Of a stretch of DNA of 64,000 bases, positions 24,628 to 33,255 are shown one piece after another (position 1 is the first letter of the stretch; the number at the start of each line of letters is the position of its first letter). The stretch is from positions 2,418,001-2,482,000 of the forward strand of contig OY970239.1 of NCBI GenBank assembly GCA_963715405.1, given 5' to 3'. Source of the DNA: JALZKA01 sp963715405. GTDB taxonomy: Bacteria; Actinomycetota; Thermoleophilia; Solirubrobacterales; 70-9. Under the pieces are notes generated by a model. That model was not told the DNA's origin. It made no database searches and saw only the letters and a list, made by a program, of their open reading frames with translations. The translations under genes and the position numbers were made by a program.

Positions 24628-26718
24628 ATGACGCGGATGACGAACGGGGAGCGACAACGCGAGGAACGTGCCTGGAGCGCTTGGGCCGCGGCGAGAGTCC
24701 TGGTCGTCTGGATCCTGACGGCAGCAGGCCTTCACCTCATGAACGCGATCCTCCCCGGCTTTGAGATCGACGGGGACGGAACCGCCCTGCTTGCGGCGGC
24801 GCTGATCGGCCTCGTGAACGCGCTCGTCTGGCCGCTCCTGATCCGCATCGCATTGCCGTTCACGGTGCTCACCCTCGGCCTCGGCGTTCTGGTCCTGAAC
24901 GGCGCCGTCGTCCTCTTCGTCGCCCATGTCGAGCCGTCGATGCACGTGCGCGATCTGGGTACCGGGGTTGCAGTAGCCATCGGGATCACGATCGTCAACA
25001 CGCTGGCCACCGCGCTGCTGGCGATCGACGACGACGACTTCTACTACCGCAACGTGCTCAAGCGGGCGGCGCGGCGGCAGGGCACGCCCGTCGACTCCGA
25101 CGTGCCGGGCGTCTACTTCCTCGAGATCGACGGCCTCGCCCACGACGTGATCCGCAGGGCGATGCGGGACGGGCACTTGCCCACCCTCGCGCGCTGGATC
25201 GCGGACGGCAGCCACCATCTCTTCCCCTGGGAGACGGACTGGTCCTCCCAGACGGGCGCGTGCCAGGCTGGACTTCTCCACGGGTCCAACGAGGACATGC
25301 CCGCGTTTCGCTGGTGGGAGAAGGAGCACGGGCGGGCCATCGTCACCAACCATCCGAAGGACGCCGCCGAGATCGAGCGTCGCCACTCGGACGGGCGGGG
25401 TCTCCTCCACGCGGACGGCGCGAGCCGCGCGAACATCCTCTCGGGCGATGCTCCGCACACGCTGCTCACGATGAGCACGGTGCTCCAGCGCCGTCCCGGC
25501 CGCCTGGGCGAGGATTACTACGCCTACTTTTCGAACCCGTACAGCGTCACCAGGACCGTGGCCCTGATGATCGCGGACATCGTCCATGAGCTGTTCTACG
25601 CAACGCAGCAGCGTCGGCGCGACATCCGCCCGCGGATCAAGCGCTCGTTTACCTATGCGCTGATCCGCTCCTGGGGAACCGTGATCCAGCGCGACCTCCA
25701 GGTCGCCGCGGTGATTGGAGACATCTACGCGGGGCGGCCCGTGGGCTATACGACTTTCCTGGCCTACGACGAGGTAGCGCACCACTCAGGGGTCGAGCGC
25801 GTGGACTCGCTTGCCGTGCTCCGCCGCTTGGACCGCCAGCTCGCCCGCATCGAGTCGGCTGCCGCAGACGCAGCTCGCGAGTACCACCTCGTGGTCCTCT
25901 CCGACCACGGCCAGTCCCAGGGCGCGACCTTCCGCGACCGCTACGGGGTGACCCTGGAGCAGCTCGTCGCCGAGACCTGTGCGGCCGAGCACGTGGACGG
26001 CGAGGAGGCGCAATCGGACGAGTCGCTTTCCTACCTGGCTGCCTCACTGACGGAGGCCTCGGGCTCCCGGGGGGTGATCGGGCGCGGTGTCCGGGCGATC
26101 ACTCGGAAGCGCCAGGACGATGGCGAGGTCGTCCTGGGCGAGGAGGGGACCGGCGAACGCGAGCGCGAGGCCGCGGGCGAATCGCTGCCGCCCGAGCTCT
26201 CCGTCATGGCGTCGGGTTGCCTGGGCCTCATCACCTTCCCGCGCGAGCCGGGAAGGGTCACGGTGGAGCGGATCCAGGAGCTCTACCCCTCGCTCATGCC
26301 GACGCTCCTAAACCACCCCGGTATCGGCTTTGCGCTGGTGCGCTCGGAGCGGGAGGGAGCGCTTGCGCTCGGCGCCAGCGGCGTCCACCGCCTGGCCGAC
26401 GGCACAGTCGCGGGGGAGGATCCGCTCGCGCCGTTCGGCCCGAACGCAGCGCACCACGTCCGCCGTACCGACAGCTTCGAGCACTGCCCGGACATCGTCG
26501 TCAACAGCACCTACTGGAAGGAGACGGACGAGGTGGCAGCCTTCGAAGAGCTCGTGGGCTCGCACGGTGGTATGGGCGGCGAGCAGTCCCACCCCTTCGC
26601 GCTGGCGCCCGACGGGTGGGCGATGCCGGCCGAGCCAATCGTCGGCGCCGAGGAGATGCACCGGCTGATGCGGCGCTGGCTAGCCGAGCTCGGCCACGAC
26701 GCGTTCAGAGGGACTTAA
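24628..26718 (+). CDS. holin-4-like membrane domain fused to a type I phosphodiesterase (alkaline phosphatase superfamily)
   Basis: Residues 15-130 hold four hydrophobic helices with the PF04020 pattern (AILPGFEID, NALVWPLLIRIALPFTVLTLGL). From about residue 165 the protein becomes a soluble metallo-phosphodiesterase: YFLEIDGLAHDVIRRA carries the first metal-binding Asp, SQTGACQAGLLHG the likely nucleophile (Thr) region, AYDEVAHHSG and VVLSDHGQSQG later ligands. Total 696 residues. The family cleaves phosphate diesters or pyrophosphates; the substrate here may be membrane-associated, because the domain is tethered. Its stop overlaps the convergent AI-2E-like gene by 4 nt. Confidence 0.8.
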   Translation: MTRMTNGERQREERAWSAWAAARVLVVWILTAAGLHLMNAILPGFEIDGDGTALLAAALIGLVNALVWPLLIRIALPFTVLTLGLGVLVLNGAVVLFVAHVEPSMHVRDLGTGVAVAIGITIVNTLATALLAIDDDDFYYRNVLKRAARRQGTPVDSDVPGVYFLEIDGLAHDVIRRAMRDGHLPTLARWIADGSHHLFPWETDWSSQTGACQAGLLHGSNEDMPAFRWWEKEHGRAIVTNHPKDAAEIERRHSDGRGLLHADGASRANILSGDAPHTLLTMSTVLQRRPGRLGEDYYAYFSNPYSVTRTVALMIADIVHELFYATQQRRRDIRPRIKRSFTYALIRSWGTVIQRDLQVAAVIGDIYAGRPVGYTTFLAYDEVAHHSGVERVDSLAVLRRLDRQLARIESAAADAAREYHLVVLSDHGQSQGATFRDRYGVTLEQLVAETCAAEHVDGEEAQSDESLSYLAASLTEASGSRGVIGRGVRAITRKRQDDGEVVLGEEGTGEREREAAGESLPPELSVMASGCLGLITFPREPGRVTVERIQELYPSLMPTLLNHPGIGFALVRSEREGALALGASGVHRLADGTVAGEDPLAPFGPNAAHHVRRTDSFEHCPDIVVNSTYWKETDEVAAFEELVGSHGGMGGEQSHPFALAPDGWAMPAEPIVGAEEMHRLMRRWLAELGHDAFRGT

Positions 26719-29252
26719 GTAGCGCCGAGGATCCTTTGCTTCTCCTGTGCCACCTCTTCGGTGGTCAGGATGCCCTGTTCCTGGAGCTTCGCCAAGCGCT
26801 CGAGCTCCTCCAGGCGGCTGGCTCCCGAGAGTGCGCCGGGGAGCGCCTCGGTCGGCGCCGCCCGGCCCGCGACTCGGCGCTCCCGCGACTCGCGCATGCG
26901 GTCCGCCAGCGACTGGGCGATCCCCTCGGGCGTTCCCACCGCGACGTGATCGGGGAACTCCCGGATCATCTGGCGCCTGAGCGCCTCCATGCCGATGGCG
27001 AGCACGAGGATCAGGATCAGGGACGGGATCAGCCGCCCCGTCGCGATCACCGGGTTCCACCAGAACAGCAGGACCAGAATTCCCGCGAGCAACCCATACG
27101 CATACTTGGGCTGGCGCAGATACGGCGTCAGCGCGTAGCGCACCGATGTCGAGACCTTCGACGGCCCGGCCAGCCATGCCGCGATCACCATCACCACGCC
27201 GTAGGCGATCAGCGACTCCGCGGTTTCCTTCAGGAGCGAAGTCCCGATCTGCCACACGTGGAGGACCGCGGTGTCCGCCGTAGACGACTCGCTGAGGGCG
27301 CCGACGACAGCGTCGCCGCCGGCGTTTCGCGCGATCAGGTCGATCGCGCCGATCGCGATGAACGAGAAGCCGACCGCGCGCAGCATCTCGCGGCGCCAGC
27401 CTCGAGCGGACCAGATCGCGGCCGCATAGAGCAGAAGCGCGAGTGCCGTCAGAACCCACGCGAGCGTTCGCAGGAGCTGCACGGCTTCCTGCGCGGCTCC
27501 GAGCTCGTCCGACTTCATGATCTCGATGCTCGCGGCGCCCTCGGGGAGCTTGGACGCGATATCGCCGCCGATGCCGATGCCGGCAGCGACTTCGCTGACC
27601 AGGAGCGTCAAGTCAAGAGAGACCTCACCGTCGGTCGTAGCTAGGAACTTTCCTTCGTCCTCGAGGAGCGCCAGCAGGCGCTCGTGCGCGACGCGGTTTG
27701 CGTCCTCCCAGAGCCCTTGGACCTTCTCCTGGTCGAGCGCTTCCTGCGTAGCTCGCGTCGCGACCTGGCGGAGGCCTCCTGAAATCGGTCCGGCGAGCAG
27801 CGCCGCCTTCGGCGGCAGCGCGCTCGCGATCTCGCCCTGGACATCGACGTTCTCATAGATCGTGTTGACGACAAAGTCAGCAAGCGCGTCCTGAATCGCC
27901 TTGTCTTCGAGCAGCTCGGTGCTCGTCTCGGTCCAGGTGCTCGTCTCGAGCGCTTGGCGCTTGGCCCACAACGCGAGCACGGACACGATCGCCACGATCG
28001 TGGCCAGGACCAAAAGGATGATCGGCAGAGTCCGCCGCTTCTTGACGGGGACCTCTGCGCTAGGGGGCTGGGTCGTCATCCGTGATCTCCTCCTGGGTCT
28101 CTGGGGTTCTTTTTGGTCTTCCGCGCCGCGCGCGCGGGCAAGGTCGTCCGAGATCCGCACGGCTGCAGAAACGAGCGGGGCGGACAGGATCAGGCCGGCG
28201 GCCCCGAAAAGGGCGCCGCCGGCGATCGTCACGACGAGGACAGCGAGCGGATGGATCCCGAGCGCCGCCCCCATGGCGAAGGGCTGAACGAGCTGCTGGA
28301 GGATCCCGTTGGCGAGGAGCTGGACGATGACCATCCCGCCGGCCGCCTCGGGCCCCGCTCCACCGAGGGCGAGCAGAACGGAGAATGCAGCGGCGGTCCA
28401 CGCTCCCAGGTAGGGGATGTAGGCGCCGACGAAGGTGACTGCCGCGATGGTCCCGATCAACGGGACCCCCAAGACGAGTGCCCCGAGGGTCACGACAGCG
28501 GCGTTGAACGCTGCGATCAGCGTGACGCCGAGGAAGTACCCCCGAAGCGCTCCGAGCGTCCTCCCGCTGATGATGTGCGCGACTGGCCTCGGCACCCCGA
28601 AATGGCCTTCTGCCCAACTGCGGATCTTTGGCCCGTCGCTGAGAAAGAAGAAGAGGCTCAGGATGGTCAGGGCGAGGAAGAACGCGAGGCCGGAAAGGGC
28701 GCTGATCCCGTTGAGTAGCCCCTCCTTGAGGTGCGAGAAGGATTCGCTGACCGAGGCGCTCGCATTCTGGTTGGCGTCCGCCGCGGTCGAGGGATCGACG
28801 CCGGCGTCCTCGAGCCAGCCTTGAAGCGTGCTCCGGGCGTCGCCGAGCTGGTCCCCGATCGCGCTCGCCTCGGACGTGATGCCCCCGACCACCATCAGGA
28901 ACAAGCCCACTCCCAACGCGATCAGCCCGAGCATGATGAAGACGGCGGCGAGGGGCCGCGGGATCCGGTGCCGGTTCATCCAGGCGACCAGCGGCGAGGC
29001 GACGGCGGCAACCACGGCTGCCGTGACCACGGGCGCGACGATCGTCTGAGTGAGGGACGCCAGCCACACCAGGCCCATCAGGAGCAGCGCGACACCAACC
29101 AGGAGCCATGACGTCAGGCCGATGTCCTTGAGCCAGGAGGGCGCCGCGAAGACGCCGGTGAGCTCTGAGGCGTCGATCTCGACGTAGTCGCCTTCGATCG
29201 CGGGCGTAGCCTCCTGGGCTCGCTGGCGCCTCAGCCGTCCCCGGATCCTCAT
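26715..29252 (-). CDS. AI-2E-family permease fused in frame to a membrane protein with C-terminal SHOCT domain
   Basis: Residues 1-375 are an AI-2E/PerM-like transporter with about eight helices (SFSHLKEGLLNG, IPYLGAWTAAAFSVLLAL, LILSAPL). From residue 392 a second unit begins: one helix (ILLVLATIVAIVSVLALWA), a long helical extracytoplasmic part, four more helices and a final SHOCT domain (LERLAKLQEQGILTTEEVAQEKQRIL). Met392 (28079) has an excellent Shine-Dalgarno, GGAGGAGAT, upstream and reads ATGA, with a stop in another frame. Two genes joined by an indel, or a fusion with internal start, are both possible. A palindromic site lies 35 nt upstream of the ATG at 29252. Confidence 0.75.
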   Translation of the reverse strand: MRIRGRLRRQRAQEATPAIEGDYVEIDASELTGVFAAPSWLKDIGLTSWLLVGVALLLMGLVWLASLTQTIVAPVVTAAVVAAVASPLVAWMNRHRIPRPLAAVFIMLGLIALGVGLFLMVVGGITSEASAIGDQLGDARSTLQGWLEDAGVDPSTAADANQNASASVSESFSHLKEGLLNGISALSGLAFFLALTILSLFFFLSDGPKIRSWAEGHFGVPRPVAHIISGRTLGALRGYFLGVTLIAAFNAAVVTLGALVLGVPLIGTIAAVTFVGAYIPYLGAWTAAAFSVLLALGGAGPEAAGGMVIVQLLANGILQQLVQPFAMGAALGIHPLAVLVVTIAGGALFGAAGLILSAPLVSAAVRISDDLARARGAEDQKEPQRPRRRSRMTTQPPSAEVPVKKRRTLPIILLVLATIVAIVSVLALWAKRQALETSTWTETSTELLEDKAIQDALADFVVNTIYENVDVQGEIASALPPKAALLAGPISGGLRQVATRATQEALDQEKVQGLWEDANRVAHERLLALLEDEGKFLATTDGEVSLDLTLLVSEVAAGIGIGGDIASKLPEGAASIEIMKSDELGAAQEAVQLLRTLAWVLTALALLLYAAAIWSARGWRREMLRAVGFSFIAIGAIDLIARNAGGDAVVGALSESSTADTAVLHVWQIGTSLLKETAESLIAYGVVMVIAAWLAGPSKVSTSVRYALTPYLRQPKYAYGLLAGILVLLFWWNPVIATGRLIPSLILILVLAIGMEALRRQMIREFPDHVAVGTPEGIAQSLADRMRESRERRVAGRAAPTEALPGALSGASRLEELERLAKLQEQGILTTEEVAQEKQRILGAT

Positions 29253-29262
29253 GTGGGCGAGC

Positions 29263-31536
29263 CTAAGCGCCGTTTAGGGATGCCACATCACCCGGCTCGG
29301 GTGAATCTTCGCCTTCCGTGCTCAAGAGACCGGCTGCCCGTGCGCAGGCGACAGCCTCGGCGCGCGAGGAGACGCCGAGCTTGCGATAGACCGACTGGGC
29401 CTGCGTCTTTACGGTGTTCTGCGAGACGAAGCTCTGATCGGCGATCTCGCGGAAGCTGTAGTGGGTGGGGAGCATGTGAAGGAGCTTCAGCTCGGCTGGT
29501 GTGAGCGGCCATCTGCCGGCGACCGACCCGGCGTTCTCGACCTCGCCCCAGGCCGCCTCCAGCCATTCGGAGAGGACCACCGCGTCGCTCACCTTCCGGA
29601 GATACCTGCCGGCTGCTGCGAGATGCGACCGCGCGGCCAGGACGTCGTCGAGCACGATCAGCGCCCGGGCGAGCGCGATCCGCGTTTCAGCTTCATACCA
29701 GGGAGTCATCTCGTGGAGACCCGACTGCAGGCGAACGGCTGTTTTCGCGTCGGCGGCAGCCGCGTCAGCGCGGCCCCGCCGGGCGCGCACCAGCGCCGAG
29801 ACAGCGAACGCAAGCGCCTGCGTCGGATGGTCTGCCAGGCCATAGTGCTCGATCTTCGAGATCGCGAGTTGCATCTGGCGCTCCGCCTCGCCCATGTCAC
29901 CTTCGTCCATCGAGAGCAGCGCGAGCTGGGCCCTGCAGAGCGTCTCCACCGACGGGGTCGTGGAGCTGCGAGCGCCGTCTTCCAGCGGCCGCCGGGCTGC
30001 CTTTCGATCCGAGCACAGGTGAAACGACGCACCTTCGATCAGCTGGCACAGCGGGCGAAACGGGCTGCCGGCGGGCAGCACGTCGTACCCGGCCTGCGCG
30101 TCATTCCTCATTTGCACCGCTCCGTCCATGGCGGCACCCGACGCCCGGATAACCCGTGCGGCGGCAACAAGCGCGGGATCGCCGGCGCCGTTCTCGAGGC
30201 CTTCGAGCGCGAGCGCGGTCCAGCGCTCGACCTTTCCGCCATCGCCCTCCGCGAGGTGCTGCGTCGCCCTGGCGAGACAAAGCCGAGGCAAAGCAGCGAT
30301 CTGGTTCTCGGTGAAGCTCGCGAGCCACTCGCGGACCGTCGCGTGGCGCCCGTTCGAGACGAAGTTGCCCGCGCTGCTCCAGATGAGTCTCGCCGCGAGG
30401 TTTCGGTCCCCGGCCTCGACCGCGTGGGTGACCGCGCGGTCGATGTCGCCTCGCTCAAAGAAGTACTCGCTCGCCCGTGTGTGGAGCCGCGAGGCGACGG
30501 ATGCTTTGTGCCTGCCGAGCTCTGCTTGCAGCATCTCGTGGAGCAGGGCGTGGTGGCGGTAGATCTTGTCCCGCCCGTCCAGCGGGATGATCAGGAGGTT
30601 CGAGCGAACTAGCTTGCGCAGCGTTTCTGCCGAGTCGGCCCGCTCGAGGACGGCGTCGCAGACCTCGCCGGAGAGATGGTCGAGAACTGAGGACTTCACC
30701 AGGAAATCAAGAGTGTCCGCATCGAGCGCGGCAAGGAACTCTTCTCGCACGTAGTCGGCTACGACCCGATCGTCGCCGTGGATCTCGGAGATCGCGCCGT
30801 CCGCCTCTCCCTTTCGGTTTAGTGAAAGCCCTGCGAGATATACCCCCACAGGCCACCCCTCGGTCCGCTCGATCAGCTGCGCTACCGAGTCAGGACGCGC
30901 GCTGATGCCACATGCGTTCAGCGTTTGGGCAGCCTCGCTCGTGTCCATCGCAAGTTCATTGGCGCCCAGTTCGGCCAGAAGGCGATCGGCCCGCATTCGG
31001 CCGAGCGGCAAGGCAGGCTCGGTGCGAGTGGCGATCGCGAGCTGCGAGCCGGCCGGGACGCACTGGGCGATCTCGGCGAGCGGAGACATGCAGTCGGCAT
31101 GCTCGACCAGATGAAGGTCATCGAGCACCAAGACGAACGGCTTCTCCCTCGCCTCGACTGCCTCGCAGAGGCGGGGGACGACCACGCTCGAAACGCCGCT
31201 TCGAGGCGTCAAAAGAGGCGCGAAGACTTCCTCTGGCATGGGCTCGATCTGGCCCAGCATTGCGGCTATCGCGCTCAGAAAAAGCGTGGGATCGTTGTGG
31301 CGCTCGTCGAGCGACAGCCAGGCGGAGGGACGGTCATCCTGGGCGGTCCAGTCGGCTAGAAGGGTCGTCTTTCCGTAGCCCGCCGGCGCGACGAGAAGCA
31401 GGACCGGCGACTGGCGGGTACCGGCAAGTCTCGAAATTAGCCGATCCCGGCTGACCAGCCCGGGCCGTGCGGGCCTCCCCACGGCCGGCAAGGCCGCGGT
31501 CTCTGGACCTGATTGGGTTGCTGTAGGGGGCGCCAT
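29263..31536 (-). CDS. LAL/MalT-like LuxR-family ATP-dependent transcriptional regulator
   Basis: A 757-residue regulator. The Walker A region APAGYGKTT lies at residues 50-58 and Walker B is FVLVLDDLHL. A winged-helix region and a TPR-like helical array fill about 250-670. The LuxR-type helix-turn-helix starts at about 678 (LTPAELKLLHML) with recognition helix SQNTVKTQAQSVYRKL near 705-720. The layout is that of MalT, an ATP- and inducer-dependent activator. No site lies upstream of its own start. It sits centrally among the palindromic sites; the last codons of the gene contain site 4. Its ligand is unknown. Confidence 0.88.
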   Translation of the reverse strand: MAPPTATQSGPETAALPAVGRPARPGLVSRDRLISRLAGTRQSPVLLLVAPAGYGKTTLLADWTAQDDRPSAWLSLDERHNDPTLFLSAIAAMLGQIEPMPEEVFAPLLTPRSGVSSVVVPRLCEAVEAREKPFVLVLDDLHLVEHADCMSPLAEIAQCVPAGSQLAIATRTEPALPLGRMRADRLLAELGANELAMDTSEAAQTLNACGISARPDSVAQLIERTEGWPVGVYLAGLSLNRKGEADGAISEIHGDDRVVADYVREEFLAALDADTLDFLVKSSVLDHLSGEVCDAVLERADSAETLRKLVRSNLLIIPLDGRDKIYRHHALLHEMLQAELGRHKASVASRLHTRASEYFFERGDIDRAVTHAVEAGDRNLAARLIWSSAGNFVSNGRHATVREWLASFTENQIAALPRLCLARATQHLAEGDGGKVERWTALALEGLENGAGDPALVAAARVIRASGAAMDGAVQMRNDAQAGYDVLPAGSPFRPLCQLIEGASFHLCSDRKAARRPLEDGARSSTTPSVETLCRAQLALLSMDEGDMGEAERQMQLAISKIEHYGLADHPTQALAFAVSALVRARRGRADAAAADAKTAVRLQSGLHEMTPWYEAETRIALARALIVLDDVLAARSHLAAAGRYLRKVSDAVVLSEWLEAAWGEVENAGSVAGRWPLTPAELKLLHMLPTHYSFREIADQSFVSQNTVKTQAQSVYRKLGVSSRAEAVACARAAGLLSTEGEDSPEPGDVASLNGA
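29288..29304. promoter_or_regulatory. palindromic site 4, TCACCC-N5-GGGTGA, inside the 3' end of the regulator gene
   Basis: TCACCC (29288-29293), spacer GGCTC, GGGTGA (29299-29304): a perfect match. In minus-strand direction it reads GGGTGATG and lies 35 nt before the ATG of the AI-2E/SHOCT gene. It overlaps codons for the regulator's last residues, so the downstream gene probably has its own intragenic promoter. Confidence 0.7.
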
Positions 31537-31650
31537 ATCAGCGCCCCGGCCTCGTCGACATCCCTGGACGAGGGCGAAGGGGGCGTGGCGCTACGACCTA
31601 TTCTTGCGCAGATCTCGGTCGAAATGCGTTTACGGTGTGAACGACGGCGA

Positions 31651-31674
31651 AGAACCTACTGGCCCGTAGGTTCT
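31651..31674 (-). terminator. perfect 9-bp hairpin after the PLDc_N-SHOCT gene
   Basis: AGAACCTAC (31651-31659) pairs with GTAGGTTCT (31666-31674) around a 6-nt loop. It lies 9 nt beyond the stop of the minus-strand PLDc_N-SHOCT gene and upstream of the regulator gene. It fits a terminator separating the two, although only a short T-rich stretch is present. Confidence 0.6.
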
Positions 31675-31682
31675 TCCGTCGG

Positions 31683-32084
31683 CTACCCGAGTGCCTTGCG
31701 CTTGATCTGCTCGAACTCCTCCTGCGTGATGTCGCCGCTGGCGAGGAGGGCCTTCGCGCTCGCGATCTCGCCCGCCGCACCGCCACCGCCGGCGACTTCG
31801 CGGATGTGCTGGTCGTAGAGCTTCCGGTTCGCCTCAAACTGCTTTACGTTTCGAGCAGCCATGTCCTTACCCTCGGCAATCAGGTAGATCAGGACTCCCA
31901 GGAACGGGATCACGACGATCACGAATGTCCAGAGGGCCTTGCTGCCTCCGCCGATGTCATCCCTCCGAAACACATCACCGAGAACCGAGATGACGGTCCA
32001 GAACCAGGCGATCCAAGCGAAGAAGACGATGATCGTCCAGATGACCTCAAGCAACGGGTAACTGTTTTCGGCGGCGAGCAGCAT
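31683..32084 (-). CDS. PLDc_N membrane protein with C-terminal SHOCT domain
   Basis: A 133-residue protein. Two membrane helices with the PLDc_N pattern occupy residues 10-70: a Trp-rich first helix, then DVFRRDD and ALWTFVIVVIPFLGVLIYLI. A charged linker follows, and the end is a SHOCT domain (KALLASGDITQEEFEQIKRKAL). This is a membrane-anchored version of the SHOCT proteins at 23256 and 26715. Such proteins are linked by occurrence, not by experiment known to me, to envelope stress. It shares a divergent promoter region with the 32192 gene, with site 5 between them. Confidence 0.8.
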   Translation of the reverse strand: MLLAAENSYPLLEVIWTIIVFFAWIAWFWTVISVLGDVFRRDDIGGGSKALWTFVIVVIPFLGVLIYLIAEGKDMAARNVKQFEANRKLYDQHIREVAGGGGAAGEIASAKALLASGDITQEEFEQIKRKALG

Positions 32085-32141
32085 GCGACTCCCTTTTCGT
32101 TGGCGGTGCCGGGACCTTCCCAGGAAGGGGGAGATCGTGCA

Positions 32142-32158
32142 TCACCCCTACCGGGTGA
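32142..32158. promoter_or_regulatory. palindromic site 5, TCACCC-N5-GGGTGA
   Basis: TCACCC (32142-32147), spacer CTACC, GGGTGA (32153-32158), flanked by A on the left and TG on the right: a perfect match with an outer AT pair that extends the dyad. It lies between divergent genes, 57 nt from the minus-strand ATG (32084) and 33 nt from the plus-strand ATG (32192). Confidence 0.75.
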
Positions 32159-32191
32159 TGTGCGTGCGCGCCCGCGCAGGACACTTACGCC

Positions 32192-32788
32192 ATGACCGAG
32201 CCGGCCTATCGCACCTCATCTTCACCAAGCGCCGGAGCCACCCTTGTCGGGTTGGCCGGCATCGGGGCTCGCGCCGGCGCCTCGGTGGCCATCGGCATGA
32301 CGGCTCTGGGCCGGGCCGCAACCCGGCCCACCGCGGCGGCGATCCGTGCGGGACTCCGCACACCACCCGGCATTGCCGTTCGAGCTGAGGCGGAGGCCTT
32401 CGTTCACGCTCTCGACGCCGCCGGCCGCAAAGACATCGCGCGAGCGAGGGCAGAGGTTGACCGAGCCCTGGATGCAGCCGTCGACCGGCTCACCACCGAC
32501 GCGATCTCGTCTCAGCGCACTTCGCTCGCAATCGAGCGCCTACTCGAAAGCGAGGATCTCTGGCGGATCGTCGACCGGATCGCGAAGAGCCCCGAGGTGC
32601 TGAACGCGATCGCGAGCGCCAGCGCCGGGCTCACGGGTGTCGTTGCCGACGAAGCCCGCAGGCATACCGTCAGCGCTGACGAGTTCGCCGAGCGGATCGC
32701 TCGGCGCGTTCTGCGCAGGCCACCGCGTGAGCCTGTGGCGCTCTTGTCCGATCCGGCTCCCAGCGAAGGCGCCGCGCCGGGGTCGTGA
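32192..32788 (+). CDS. hypothetical protein, 198 aa, with an Ala/Gly-rich N-terminal segment
   Basis: I do not recognise the family. Residues 15-60 are Ala/Gly-rich and weakly hydrophobic and might associate with membrane. Residues 70-175 are helical and charged (AFVHALDAAGRKDIARARAE, SLAIERLLESEDLWRIVDRI). The tail is Pro-rich. The start codon lies 33 nt after site 5. Its stop overlaps the start of the RDD gene (GTGA), so both should be made together. Confidence 0.65.
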   Translation: MTEPAYRTSSSPSAGATLVGLAGIGARAGASVAIGMTALGRAATRPTAAAIRAGLRTPPGIAVRAEAEAFVHALDAAGRKDIARARAEVDRALDAAVDRLTTDAISSQRTSLAIERLLESEDLWRIVDRIAKSPEVLNAIASASAGLTGVVADEARRHTVSADEFAERIARRVLRRPPREPVALLSDPAPSEGAAPGS

Positions 32789-33243
32789 CGGTTGCAGCCC
32801 CAGGGACGGGTATGGCCCGGCCGCAGTTCGCAGGCATTGTCAGCCGGGGATGCGGGTTTGCGATCGACGTGGTGATCGTCCAGACCGCGGTCGCTGCCAC
32901 CGGCGCAGTTCTGGCCCTGATCGTCGAGGCATTCGGTGACATCTCGGCAGACATCGACCCGGTGCATGTCCTTGCCGGCTTTGCCGTGTGGGCGTTCACC
33001 TTCACGGTCTACCTCGTTTCCTTCTGGTCCCTCGCCGCGCAAACCCCGGGGATGCGCATCCTGGGAATCGAGGTCACCACCACGACTGGCGCGAGGCTGC
33101 GACCGCGGCGCGGCCTGATCCGGATCGCGGGAATGGTCTTGGCGGCGATCCCCCTGTTTGCGGGCTACCTGCCGATCCTCGTGAGCGACCGGCGCCAGGG
33201 CCTTCACGACAGGCTCGCCGGAACCGTCGTCCGCTACCGGTGA
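32785..33243 (+). CDS. RDD-family membrane protein
   Basis: A 152-residue protein with the RDD pattern: an arginine in SRGCGFAIDVVIVQT before and in helix 1, the conserved acidic residue in the same segment, a WSLAAQTPGMRILGIEV loop after helix 2, and RQGLHDRLAGTVV at the end, where the second Asp of the RDD signature lies. Some RDD proteins have been linked to ion transport; most are uncharacterised. Translationally coupled to the upstream hypothetical protein by a 4-nt overlap. Confidence 0.8.
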   Translation: MTVAAPGTGMARPQFAGIVSRGCGFAIDVVIVQTAVAATGAVLALIVEAFGDISADIDPVHVLAGFAVWAFTFTVYLVSFWSLAAQTPGMRILGIEVTTTTGARLRPRRGLIRIAGMVLAAIPLFAGYLPILVSDRRQGLHDRLAGTVVRYR

Positions 33244-33255
33244 GCACGCCTCCGG

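Noticed and set aside
31550..31573. CCTCGTC / GACGAGG inverted repeat upstream of the LAL regulator
   Set aside because: A 7-bp GC-rich dyad is expected often at this composition and does not match the TCACCC-N5-GGGTGA sites.
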